Shown here piece by piece: positions 24,725-38,700 of a stretch of 64,000 nt of DNA. The notes beneath the pieces were generated by a model. That model was not told the origin of the DNA and did no database searches. It worked only from the letters and a program-made list of their open reading frames with translations. Made by a program: the position numbers and the translations under genes. Numbering within the stretch: the stretch's first letter is position 1; each line of letters opens with the position of its first letter. Source of the stretch: Thunnus maccoyii (Eukaryota > Chordata > Actinopteri > Scombriformes > Scombridae); NCBI RefSeq assembly GCF_910596095.1, contig NC_056533.1, positions 3,404,001 through 3,468,000 of the forward strand. Reading direction: 5' to 3'.

Positions 24725-27700
24725 GGTCAACGCAGTATAATGAGCGGTTGCACAAGTACAGGCAGAAAAAAGGAAACACAGCCACTTGGGCTTTGACATG
24801 TCATGAAGAACAAGAGCAGACTGAGCGGTTCCCCAGAAAATAACACAAGTCTAATGAATTTCACAGTGCCGTGTTCCTGGGTTTCATCGTCACACGCTTG
24901 AGCACAGTTTAGCACGCTGTTGTGCTGTTCACTGATGTTACATTTCCCTCAACTGAATCCTTATAATCACCTATACAAGGGAGCAACACAGCAATATCAT
25001 CTAAACCACTGAGTGTGATCAAATCCGCAATATAAGTCCATCTTGTCTCGATCGATTCTGCAACAGTAATGTAAACAACTTTTGATTGGAACACTGATAT
25101 ATCCCAACAAATACTGGATGGATTGTCGTGAGATGTTGTCCAGACATTCAAGCTGTCCACGGGATGAATCTTATGACCTTTCCTCTATCAGGTTTTCCCG
25201 TTTTAATGTGTTCAATACTTAAAACTAATGACATTCCTATCAGTCTCAGTTGGACTTTGTGTTTAGTGCTAGGATGCTGACATTCTAAACTAAGAGAACA
25301 ACCATATCAAACATTATCTATTAAACATCAGTATGTACAGTCAGCATTTAGCTCAAGCTCAAGTACAACCTTTCAGAGCCACTAGCCTGGTTGTAGACTC
25401 TCACCTTGTTAAATGTAGGAAAATGCATTTATACAAAGTACTGTATCTAGGTATCCCATAATCCATAACATACACATGTGGGTTTATCTTGCCCAAGCCC
25501 TACATTTGTACCTGTTACCGTGCTGGGATGTGACCCTGTCTTCATGTCAGGTGTTTTGCCATCCTGGTAACCCCAAACCAAACAGAGGGCCCAACTGTGC
25601 CCTGTCCCAGTACAGGTGGTGTGTGTGTGTGTGTGTGTGTGTGTGCGCCTAGGGCTCCACTACAAGTGCTGCCAGCAATTACAGAGTTGTAGGCAGCAAG
25701 TGGGTCAGAGTGCGGGTAAAATTAGCAGACTCAGAGAGGAGAAATGAGCCCAATCTGGCTGCCGCAGTCTTTCTGGGACAGCAGAGGAGGGTATGTATGC
25801 TGAAGGAAATACAACACTGTGTATCTTTTACAGGCTTACTGCAAAAACTGCACATACTACTGGACCCGTCAGCCGTATATTTTTGTGCACATTTATGACT
25901 GTATGCTCAAGGACCTCTTGTGGTTGCAGTGATTCACAATTGTTGAAAAACTTATTTTATAATGTGTTTTATACCACCGTTGACTGCCCACTCCTCACCT
26001 CTCTTAACTGGCCGGTAGGGGCCACATCCTGGAGGACACTCGGTTACAATACCAGAGAGAGAGACAGTATAAAGCATGGACATTTTCATAGAAGCAAAGT
26101 TAATACTTTTTCGTTTTTAGGTGTTTTTGGTACTGTGATAATTTAGATGAAAAACTGTGCCTTGTCACTTGTTTTAAATAGACAGATAATGTTTGGGTTG
26201 CATGGTGTTGTATTAGAGGGAGGGAGGAGGAAGCAGCAGTGCACACTGGGACAATGACATGCTCTGGGGCCAGATGCATTACAAGCTGCAGCAGCAGGTG
26301 ACATCTGGGGCAGCAAATGACTGGTGCTGGCCCAGCAAACGAGAATGCACATCCTTTGCTTTTAATCCACACTGACGCCATCTAATCTACACATTAGAGC
26401 TGCAATTATCCCGAGCAGTGAACTGAGAGTGAACATGAGGCCCGACAGTCACTCTGAAAGTGAAACTGCTCCGATCGATAGGCGGTTTGGATCTGAAGGG
26501 ACTCTGCAGCAAGCTGCAGTCTTCACAGTGAGGATGTTTTTTTCTTTTAAGTTCCCAGATCAAAAACCACGCCAGCATTGTGCCTTCGTTTACAGTCATT
26601 TCTTTGATTGAAGGATCTGTGTGTTCCTTCTTCCTGCACTCTGAACACAGGTCTTTAAAAATGGGCCTGTGGGAGCAGAGAGGACGCACACGCTCTGCTT
26701 GTTCCTTCCTTTGCACAGAGCACACACACACACATAGCAGTCTTTTTGCTCACACTGCTTAATCTAAACACACTCAATAATGACCCTGCAGCCAAACAAT
26801 GATACTATAACAGAGTATATAGTACTGTGCAAGTTTTAGGCACTTTAGATGTTGATGATTCTTATCCATAATGCAATACCATCAGGGAGGCATCTGAAGC
26901 GTGACAACAATCCCAAACATCCAGCCAGAATCATAAAGAACTATCCTCAATGATAACAAGAACAAGGAGTCCTGCAACAGATGGTTTGGCCTCCACAGAG
27001 CTCTGATCTCAACATGATGGAGTCAGTCTGGGATTAACATGAAGAGACAGAAGCGGCTGAGGCGCCAAAATCCACAGAACTGTGGCAACTTCTCCAAGAT
27101 GCAGGAACAACCGACCTGCCAAGTACCTGAAACACCGTGTGCAGGTGTACCGAGGAGAACTGCTGCTGTTTTAAAGGCAAAGAAACATTACATTACTGTG
27201 GAACATCTGCCAATCAGTTTCCATACTTAACTGTTAAAGGATAATTCCCATTTATGTCAACTTGGGTTTTATTTTTGAAGCTTTGGCCATCATTTCTATA
27301 AGTAATAATAACTTTGTACACGTGTTCTCTTGTTCTTTATTCTCTGTATCCAGAGTATTGAGGGCGTTATATTTTTAGCCTTTCCTAAACACAAGAGCAA
27401 AAGTGTAAGGAACGTATTGAATGATGTGTTCTGCTCTAACATTAGCAGTAAACATTAAGCTAAATAGATTACTATGTACAGTAGTAACCAACCGTAACTA
27501 CCAAGACTAGCATATCATTTATGCTATTTTGTGAGATTACAAGTTAAGTTAGAAAAAGGTCCGTTCAGGTCTGGAACATCCACTGTTTGGAAGCTGGTCC
27601 TGAGTTCTACTATATCGTTTAGGCAACCCCAGCTTAACTCACTACCCAAGATAACATTATGTTCATCAAATTCATCAGTTGGTCCTCATCCTCACATTTT

Positions 27701-30700
27701 TTATTTTCTCTAATAATGTTGAAAGCAAAACTTCCTATTGAAGAAGAAAAGGCCTAGGGCTAGATCTAACCTTTGTGTTGCTTGTTGTATTTCTATAGTA
27801 CAATCCAGACAGGGTTATGTTATGTTATGTCTTATTACACTGTACTAAAATGCTAGGGCTAGCACTACAAACCTACCCTTCAAAACAAGAATAATGCTGT
27901 TTCTAGTGGTGTACGATATGACGATATTAGATTGTGAACAATTAAAATGTCTCCATGATCTGCCTTTGCAGAGAGAAAGTTAGTATTGTGCTACGTTGCA
28001 CATTGTATCAGCAGTTTGCTGACAGGAAGCTAATGGGTAACAGCGCCGACACGGCGAGCACCTCGTACCACATCTCCAATCTGCCGGTGAAATCTACAGC
28101 AGTTTTAATGTCCTGCAAGGAAGCTCACTTGCATATTGTGTTAAACTGACAGCTGGGCGACAGTCAAATGCCACCATTTGGCGGTTAGCTCGCCTGCTAA
28201 CTGGTAGCACTAATTTTGGTGCAAGCTGCAAGCTAGTGTGATGTCAGCTCAGGTGTACTGTGTTGGTGCCTTTTTTTAACAGTGAACATCATGCTGAAAC
28301 AACACACTAATGCTTCTACACAACATCAGCTGTTAAACTGAACTGTTAGTTTGGTTTCTCACTGCAATATCCATTTTAAACAAGGCCAAATAGACTGTCA
28401 CTACTTTTTAATGCAGCTCTGAACACCTGCTGTTATTAATTTATGGGATTGTTTGTGTTTTAATGTAATTGTATGTCTTTATGTCTTTTATGGGTGTAGG
28501 TTTTTATGTTGTTTGTGAGCCCCTAACCTCAGACAAATTTCTATCATTATGTGATAGACAATGAAGTTTTTTGAATCTTGAGTATTGTTCAGTAACTTGC
28601 AAAATAGTCTTAAAAACCAACATGAAAAAGAATAGCGATAAGATTGTGGATCGCGATCCTGCCTCATAAAAATCGTGATATGTATTTTTGACATATTGCC
28701 CACCCTCAGCTGTTTCCTTATTTCCGTGTCTTTTTCATATCAACTGAAGAGGATGCTGTAGCCTCAGTGTTTTAGCATATCATATATGTAGCCATTATAT
28801 TTAACAGGATTCTTGTTTTAAAATGAGTCAGCCGGAGACTGCGTTTTCAACTCAGAGAGTTAACGTTAATCAGGTAGCTATCAAAAAATAATGTGATACC
28901 CTGCTTTTGTCTGAAATCAAGGACACATTGCTTCAAAAATTACTAAGAATCTTGAGTGGTAAATGTGCCACTGTTGTCATTGTAAATTACATATACGCTG
29001 AATACGGCAACAATACTAAAAAAAGAGTCAGACGACTATTTAGGTCATGGGTTTCATACAAGTTCTGTAATAAATCATCTAAAAGCAAATATCTTATCAG
29101 ATGGAGGTCTGTGGTCTAAGTTGTGTCAGTTTAGGGGTCCTTGACATGAAAAAGTTTTTGAACCACTGGTTTAGATAATCTGGATAAATTGATGGTTTGT
29201 TTGCAACCTGTCTGATCGTCTGAATGCTTTTGTTTCTTGCCCTATCTTGACTTTGTTGTAGTGATGTGTTCACAGATCTCAACAATTACTTTTACAATGT
29301 TATCATAACCAATAGAAATAATGGCCAAAGGTATGAAAGTAAGAGGCAAAAATACACTTGTATCATCAGCATAACTCATCAAGTGGGCCATCACACTTTA
29401 ACTCCATAAATTCATCATGTTTACCCAAATGAAAAAATGAACGAGTACACTTCTTAGTTTACAGAAAATCTCAAATCTAAATTTAAAAAACATCGATGTT
29501 TGTGATTGAGCTGATTTCCCACTTGAAAGTAGTATTCTGAGAAACCACGATCTGTAATACAGCTAAATCTCAAATTAAGCCTTGCGGTGCTTATATACTA
29601 TGGCCTTATTCTACACTATACTGTATATATAAGATTTATGGTATAGAATGTGTATTTATTGGCTATATTAGTACTGCACTGACTCAACCATTCAAGTCAG
29701 AGGAGCACCACTATCCATTTTCTCAACCGCATTTTGGAATCCAGTCCAACTCCACTCATAGATCAGTACAGCTCCAGGCTCTACTCCAGCAGAGGTCAGG
29801 AACTACCATCACACTACTGTTAATCACTCTCCCAGCTGGCTGCCTGTTTAATGAATGGTGGTACCAACTGCCACATAAACAACTAATCTTCTCTGCTGGG
29901 GAAAAATACAGAACAGAGCTGAGGCATGAGGGATAAAGTTGTGAATCACCAAGAAACTTGATGGGCCAGTATAGTCTGTCAGAAGTGCTTGTTGGCTTGT
30001 TTTTCATTGTTGACACTATTTCAAGTGAACAACCGAGTGCAACACTACGACTGTCTTCCAGGAAAGACTGAAAATGAGTAGTTTGCCAACACGTGGTAGG
30101 AGCCAGCTCTAATCAAGCATAAAGTGACCCTTAGCTTGAACCGCCACTTCAATGTTCGTTATCTTCATTATCTGACATCGTGTTCATGTTAGCCGTCTTC
30201 TGTGATGGAGGGTTTATTTTGCCCTCACCGTTCTCCATCCTGTTGTTTCAGTTAACAAAACTACAGTAACCACAGTAGTGGTTGCTAGAAGGCTGCTAGA
30301 AATTTACATTTGTCAAATCGATCAAAGAAATATGAAAAAGAGGGCATTTCTGTAAGCCGATTTACAACAACCTGTACAGTTGCATCAATCTCCTCCTCAC
30401 TTTGAGGCAGTTTGACTCTTGCTGTTTGTTTGGTTCAGTTGTTTCTCCAACCATGGGAAATGGCTGTTAATGACCACAAGTGATTCAGAGATCAGGAACC
30501 AGGTAACAACTTACTCACAATATGATACATTATATTTTGCCCACGAATCATGATACTACTATACAGGTGATACAGGAGATGTGTACTGTGTTACAAGACA
30601 TATTGTATGACAATGACTCACATCCTGTTATCTTTCTAAAGGAGAATATACCACCATAATGGCCAAATAAATTTAAAAAAAATACAACAATAATCAATCA

Positions 30701-33700
30701 GTTATTAAATGTGCCAAAATTCCGATGTGCACTTCTATAGAAACCTAGTATTCATGTTAAAGGATGTTTTGGCCTATCATTAGGACCTGTGGTGGGTATT
30801 AGGCTATACAGTCAAAAATTTGTGTATGTAATTTTATATCATGACAAAGTAGATTTTCGGAAACTTCAACTGAGAGACAATTTAAATATAAAATAAACAA
30901 ATTCCTTTCAGAAATGAAATGATGCCCGATGAATTTATGTATTTCATCATTTGGGTGCAACAATACAAATACAGTATATTACTAATTTATGGAACACAGG
31001 TTTAATACAACCAGAGATACTGAAGGGATTGCAACCTCAGTATTGAAGATCTGGTATTATGGCCTTTTTAGACTCATTTTTATAAATGTCGAGTCTGTGT
31101 TAAACATATCTGTGATATTTTATTCATCAAAAGTTGTTTAGATTTCTCTAAATCCATCATTCTTTACAGCCCAGATTCTCCTCTGTCCTCCAGCAGGCTG
31201 TCTTGGAAGCTATTTACATAAAATCTGCATTATTAATGACCACCTACTCCAATTGGCTCGGGGTGAAGGTGGGAGCCACAATACTACCTAATGAATAATG
31301 CAAGTTCCCTTACACTGCATTTTTACCTGGAGTAATGGCTGCAGCTGGAGACGTAAGACAATATACAGCGTCTATGGAGCGGAGTCTGATCATGAATGAA
31401 GGCGAAGAACAGTGATATCACCTCTAAGTTTCCTCACAAAGTAAAAGTCTTTTTTTCCCCCATCTGTAGTCGGAGGTTGCTCGCTTAGCTTTTAGCGTTT
31501 AGCTGAGTAAGAGAAAGAAACCATGTTAACGAGCCCACTTATTTCAACATCCTGTGGCATACTGAGTCTCGTTAAGCAGATAGTTGGCTGTAAAATGTGA
31601 GGTACACACACACAACCGCTTGCTGATAATGGAGGGAAGATTGTCTCCAAAGATGAAATTTCAGCCATTCATGTAAAGACTTTTAAACTGAACAACTGGC
31701 AACACTTCCAGTTGCGATGCAAACTATAAGTAATGTGCACACTCAGTTGTGGTGAGCTCTCCTTAAGACATCCATGGCTCATGATAAAGCTTCCTCTCTT
31801 ATTTGATTACTCCAAGCTCATTTTTCTTGTTTTCCACAATTCCAGTGTGGCAAAATCTCTGAGATCTGTCATCTCATATATACAGTATACAGAGATATAC
31901 TGTATATCATATCACCCAACCCCAAGTGTATTCATAATCTATCTATTATGATTATTTGTCTCACACTTTAATGACACAGTCAGTAATTTAATCATAAGCC
32001 ATGGCAGCTATCAACAGCCTAGATGTGAAGAAAATGTGAGTGATGGCACTCTTTGATGAGCTGTGATTGATCACTGTGAGGCGATCGCATCAAAGAACAA
32101 ACTGCTTATTCAAAGTGCGCTTCCTGAATGATAAACCTAATTACATGCCTGACACATAACAAATCTGATTCATTACACTGACTGAACAAAATTTAGACTG
32201 AGCTCAGTGTGAAAACACAATATCGCCACAGTTTCATATCATGTGTTAAAGGAACGCTCTGACCTTTTAGGGAAAAAGTCAGATAAGAAGATCAATATCT
32301 GTTTCATGCCTTTGTGTTCAGTACAGAGATGAGGACTTGATTTATGTGTAAAAAAAACACATTAAACAAACCCTAATGAGTCTTGGCTAAGTAAGGAGTT
32401 AGCAAACAAGGATATTGTAAAAATGCCACATCTGGATCCACATCTGTAGCTACTGTACAGCACATTTAGCTATGAAAAGTGTGAAGCATATAATGTGAGC
32501 CAAGTTTAGCAGGAAGCACAGGTACTTTAAGTTCACTGAGTTCCACAGGTCCAAAAACCACCAGGCTAAACTATTCTAATCACTAGTAATTTAATACTCC
32601 CATGAGTAACATCAAACATACACTCCTATTAGAACATGATCTATTACTTTGTATGAATTAGAAGGAGCCACTATTCAATTTGGTAATGATTCCAATCAAC
32701 AAACATGACTTATTTCAGTGTATGATGGCTCTTAACCAATATTATGGTTAATACAGCTTTATTAGAGAACTACTCCAGTGAAAGCAGCAGCTGATCAGAG
32801 GCACTTTCATAATGAAGAAGTGTATGTGTGTGTACTTTCAGTTACCTAAATTTAGTATTGATTACACTGCAAAAATGTCTATATTAACAAGTCATTCAGT
32901 CCTAAACTTTTATCAAGCTAATACTGAGATAAAGTCACTTCATCCTGACTCAAAAGACTCATTAAACTATTTGACACACACTGGCAAAAGTGAAATCGTC
33001 TTCACCTCTCTGAGGAGATTTACTTAAAGATTTCAAGGTTAATAAGAAAGTTTGGATTTAATGACAGCAAGGTTAATTCAATTATTCAGATTTTGCGGGG
33101 TGTTAACATTGGTTCCCACTAATTATTGTAAAGCGGAGATAATGTTCAGTGCAGTGTTTTGTCTCACAGTGCGGTGGTGGATCTTGTGGGAAATTAGTCT
33201 GGACGAGTTATAAGGCATTCCGGGTAGGCCGGCCTGTCTGCCTGCAGGGTACAGACAGAGGAGAAGAATGCAGAGGGTCGTATGAAAATGAAAAACATGA
33301 GTGTGATGCTGTGTCTGTTCGGTGCTGTGTGATTCATCGTCAGGCTGTCACAAACCACGTGTTTCCCTCAGCTGAGACATACTACTGGTAGCAGGGAAAG
33401 TGACATGCATTGTCATCGCACGCTCTGCTGGAGTAAACAGCAGTTTCCCTTTAAAACAATGTAGAATCTCTCGCGGAGGTGAATCACTGGCCGACACACA
33501 CGTATGCAGGAATTCTGTTGTTGTGGGGTTTTTTTGTGTGTTTGCAGAGCCATATTGTTCAACTCTGTCTCTAAGGAGCTGCATTGCAGAGGCAAAGGGG
33601 AGGGGAGCAGGATGGTTTGTGCAGTGGATATCAAAACTATACACAGCTTTTACTATTTCTATAAGTGGGGGGATTTAGACATGACACCCTACTAATCAGA

Positions 33701-35664
33701 CATTTACAGAATAACTAAGATGTTCACTAAAGCAGAAAATAGTTAGGATGGACCAATCCAACTTTTTCAGTCCTGATACCGATGGCTCTGGCTATCGATT
33801 ACCAATCTAATACCAGTGACCACTGACTTTTTTGTGTAAGGAAATATGAAGTATAATGGTACTACATCTATTGTACATCATTTTCCATTTTCAAAAGAAG
33901 ATAAGTCAGTTTTTGGATGTATTTGAAACAGCATCTAAGCTTCAAGTCTCTGGGTAGGTGTGGCAGAGGTTGACTGTTGTTGCTAGGAGACGTATCGTCA
34001 ACTCTGCGCTGAAGGCATCGTGCTAAATAGCCTGCGAACATGAATACAAGGCTTTTTTCCGACGAGCCCGCGATGTTTTTAGTATAAACTTTTAGCGATT
34101 TAAGTCATCTGTTCTTTGACAACGTTCAACACCTGGAAGGATCCGTCATGCTGTTAGGTTTGTATTCCCATGGGAAAGGAGAAGCTAGTTAGCCTAGCTT
34201 GCTAATGTTAGCAGTGATTCCCGCTAAACCTTACTTTCTGTTCTTGTTATTTCAACACCTGCTGAGCCGTCGGCGGCTTCTACACGTTCAGAAGTGTGTT
34301 TATCCTGCATTATAAAAAGGACAGCGTCTGGCTAGCTAGTCTTTTTTTTTCATGGGTCCACTTGACCATCCAAGATTTGAATCCCATAGTAACATACAGA
34401 GAGCTGAGGTCACAGATGATAACACAAATAAGAGATTTAAACTGATTACTTAAAACTTGTGGAGTTTTTATTTAAATTCAGTGTTATGCACCAAAACTAA
34501 CAAATTTGTTGAATACATTTCCTTCCTCGTAAAACATCTGCAAAGCCAGTTTTTCTTAGAAGTTTGAAACCTTCGCTGTTTACAACCCTGTTTAGTTTTT
34601 ACTGTGTTCAGACAGAATTCCAAGTATATTGCATATAAATTCAACAGAAACACGCAAGTAGACGCAAAATCACCCGGAGCGAATTGGAACAAAGATGCGT
34701 CTGCATGAATTGAAAATGTTTAAAAAACACACGTATCCTGGAGCTTTATGAATGTACTTCATAAACGTACAGAGACATTGTTCCCAAAAATCCAGTATCA
34801 GTCTGGCCCTAGTAAATATTCTTCAAGTCTGGCGCAGCATTTTAACATTTCATTAGACATAGGTGATAACTTCTACACTAGAAAATAAGTGTAAATAAGT
34901 GTTTGTGGGTTCAAACTTGGTCACAAAACATGTCCAGGAAACAGGGTTGATGAGAGAAGTGAGACTGAAGATGTACAATAAACATACCACAAAGTCTATG
35001 AAGAACAAAGAGCCATGCAAGCTTTAACCTTTCATATCACATATATGTAGACTGCTGGAGCTTTAACCATCATTTGTTTGAGGGGGGAATTATTTTAAGT
35101 AGCAGAGACATCACCTTAGACACACTTAGATTACACAAGGCAGACACACATACCAAAGCTGTAATAAATTCCATTCTGGTTAAGCAGAGAATCTTCTGAT
35201 AAAGGTTTGGACTCTGTGTGTGTGTATCTAATGAAAACAAACCCTCAGTAAGAATAATTGCTCTTCATTGATTTGATGGGTCAATGACAGGGCTTTATGG
35301 GCCCCCCTACTCCCCAAATTGTGAATAGTTTGTGATTATTATTTATTTAAAGCTGGCTAGGGAAGTTGGAAGATTCTAGAAAATATTATCTCTGCATATG
35401 TAGGCATACAGTTATACAATTTAACACCGCACAATCCAAACTTCATCTGTCACTTATACAAAACCTGCAGTGTCTCCTGTATGTCCATGTGAGACGTCTG
35501 TCTGTGAGTTGAAAAGCTTGAGATGTCCTTGGCTAGATAACACAATGAAAAGAGCCATTCATTCAGCCTTTACTGTACACACACACTTATCTACCCAACA
35601 ACACTGTCTGTGTGTGCTACGCTGGTTTTATATGGAACCACAGTTGTCACTGTGTGTGCATGCA

Positions 35665-35718
<54 letters not shown>

Positions 35719-38700
35719 CAGGCAGTTGAGTCGTGGGTGGAACTTTCTTCATCAAGTTTCAGTGTGTGCAGGAAGGAAGAGGCAGTGTAGCAGGCATGGT
35801 TTTGTTTATGTATCCATTTAAGCCAGTCAGGCAGATGTATCTAACCCCAACCAACAAAGAGAAAAACGCAAAAAAAACCCCGTATACCACCGCTCTGTTT
35901 CGGGAGATCAAAACCGCTGTCAGACGGTCGGAAAACCCATCGTCTGAGTTAGCGAGGCCGTCTACTGAAAGCAGAGACTCAGAGGATTTACAAGAAGGTT
36001 AATTAATATTTTCTCAAAGAAAAAAAAAGAAAAACATCAGACAGGATGGCGTGACATTAATGCATTAATCCTCCTCTGTCATGCCTGGGTTAAACCTGCT
36101 ATTCCAGGTAATTGCCTCATTAGGGGCCTGTCCAGAGCAGGGACACACTTGTCCATTACCATCAGTAGTGCTGTTAGCTGTTGAGCTCTGGCCATAACTA
36201 ATGTCATTATAATTCTTCACTCAGGCCCCATGGTGTGAGTGGAAGGAGAAATCATAATGACAGCTGCTAAATAATCAAGCATGATACCACTTTTATATCA
36301 TTCATTATAGTTTTCATACCATGTTTTGGTTGGTATGATGTCAGAGAGATGAACTGTGAGAGCAGCCTTGATGTTAAATCACTTATATTGTTAATAGTGT
36401 CTACTGCCTGCTCATATATATAACATATAAAATAAACACTTTTTTTTTAAGAATAGTGAGGGAATACTGGGCAGGACATTTTAAAGTTGAAAAACATCAA
36501 GCAGCAGAACTTTTGCACTCCTGTAGATGGACGGGTGCGTTGGAGAAGACCATGGGCCGACTATGGTAGAACAAAGAACTCCTGCACTGTGTCTTCTTCA
36601 CTTGCAGTTAGAGGAGATTTATAGGAACAATGTTTCAGTAGACAGACATTCAGCAGGTTAACCTGATGAAGGTCTGTGTTATAATCAATCTTCGGCCAAG
36701 TAGAAACATCAGCTGCAGAGGCAACATTAACCAGACAACAGCCAAGAGTTTTCTTTAGTCCATACCTCATATCTTACTTATGGAGTTGACTTTAATTCGA
36801 TACAGCTAATAAAATCTGCTAACAAAGTTTGAAAAGCCTGTTACCTGAACATTTTGGACATTGATCTTTCATAATATACAAGGAGCTATGAGATAAAAGA
36901 TAAACTATGAGATTTGGTAGACTTAATTACCCCAAGGAACTGTATTTCATCAACTTTGAACTGGAACCTGCTGTTGGAAACGATACCTACTCATTTCCCC
37001 TGTTGCCATGTCATCACGAGCATAAACAGTATCTTTTCCATCAGGAACTCTAAACCAGAAACATAAAGGTGTGGGTCTGTTTTTGGAAGGTTGTGCCCAC
37101 AATCTCCCACTAACTTTTACACCATTATACCAAACTTCTGCGGTGTATTGTTCCTTCTTTTCACAAATTATTTTGAAGTCTTGACTAAAGATTTCTGTTA
37201 AAGTTTCCCATCATTTTTTTTTTCGGTGGGACAAAGACATTAGCTACCATTTACAAACTGTCACCAAATAGTAGTTTGGTGCTTGTGGAGCATGCTGGTT
37301 AATAAACTGTTGGATTTCCACCACAGCGTTCTCCTTATAATTGTATGGGCCTGGTGAGCTGCCAGGCCAACGAGAACCTTGCCAGGCCAAGAAAATCCTT
37401 TTTTTTAATGACAAAAATAACACTTAATATCCATTCATTCAGAAATCAATAATCATTTGCATTTGGGGAGCCTCTGTGCTCCCTGCCAGAGAGGCTTGCC
37501 ATGGTGTGCACTGCGCTGGCTGACTGTATGTATATTTTTTTCATGTCTGTGACATATTGTACAGATTGGGATTGAAACTATAGTGAAAGGTGTAATGTTG
37601 CTGGTATGATGTGAGTATGACTATCAACAGATCATTTTCACTGTCTACTTTTGAGAATCCTCTTTTGTAGACAGCAGCTTGACACCACTTGACAGACTGT
37701 GATATAAACAGAGTCTTTACTCTGTGGAAAAGTAAAGCTACTGGTATCATATTTTACTGTTTGGGGAAATCCTCCAAGGAGACTATTCAGCTGGAAGGGT
37801 CTCATGTAGAACCACCAACATTAACAGGAGGAGCTGCATCACATAATGATGATGAGCTGTTGAAATGTTAATGAGCTGAAAAGCTGCCTGCCTGCCAGGC
37901 CACCAGGCGACTGTGGCTCAGTCCCTCCATCACTCCGTCATTAAAGATGGATGCGTTCTTTTCACTGAGGTGTCAGCTGTATCTCTACCTACTGGCATTT
38001 AGTTTCTGTTGTAGGCTGTGATATCTGACTGGGCAGGGGTGCGTGCAAACACGCTGTTCCACTGTTTGACTTTGGTTTAGTTTCTAACAAAGGCAGCTAA
38101 AATGCTGTGTGAATAAAGGCTTCATTATGCTGCGGCTGAAGTCCTTGTTGGATCATCAAACAGTGTCTGAAACCCTGTTTCCGGAGGGGGGGGGGGGCGG
38201 CGCTGCGTTTTTGTAGCTTTCCAAATCAGACAATCTAACATCACCTCTGTATGCAGTGACTGAGCAGGTGTGGAGGTGAGAAAGTATGCGAGGTTTGAAC
38301 ATCTCTCTCAATCGCTCTTTTCTCTTTCATATTCTGTTGCTCTTAAAAACTGAGTGCAATATCATGAATGCTTTTGAGGAGAGCGAGTTATCTTCTCAGA
38401 CGCTCCACAACCAAGCTCCATAAAATGCAAACCATTTCTACCTTTCTACCGAAGCAGAATCACATCTAACCTCCATAAAACTACCCATGTAATTAGGAGA
38501 GCTTTTAACTTGCTTCTAACTACTAGGGGTGTGCCCGAATACAAATACATTAGTCGGCAAAGCACAAATAATGGGTTTTTTTTTTACGAATATTTGTTTC
38601 ATACAAATATTTTTAAAAATATTTGTTAGTTAGAGGTCTGTCTGCAATGAGGCGATGAGTAAAGTTTCAGCTCAGTAGTCAGCGCAGTCGTCTATGATCT

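Noticed and set aside
28907-29119. 70-codon open frame starting [17 protein letters not shown]
   Set aside because: It resembles nothing known, lies between repeat ends, and its length is within chance for AT-rich DNA.
35470-35821. Open frames with Cys-Val runs
   Set aside because: They are translations of the GT microsatellite at 35668-35714.
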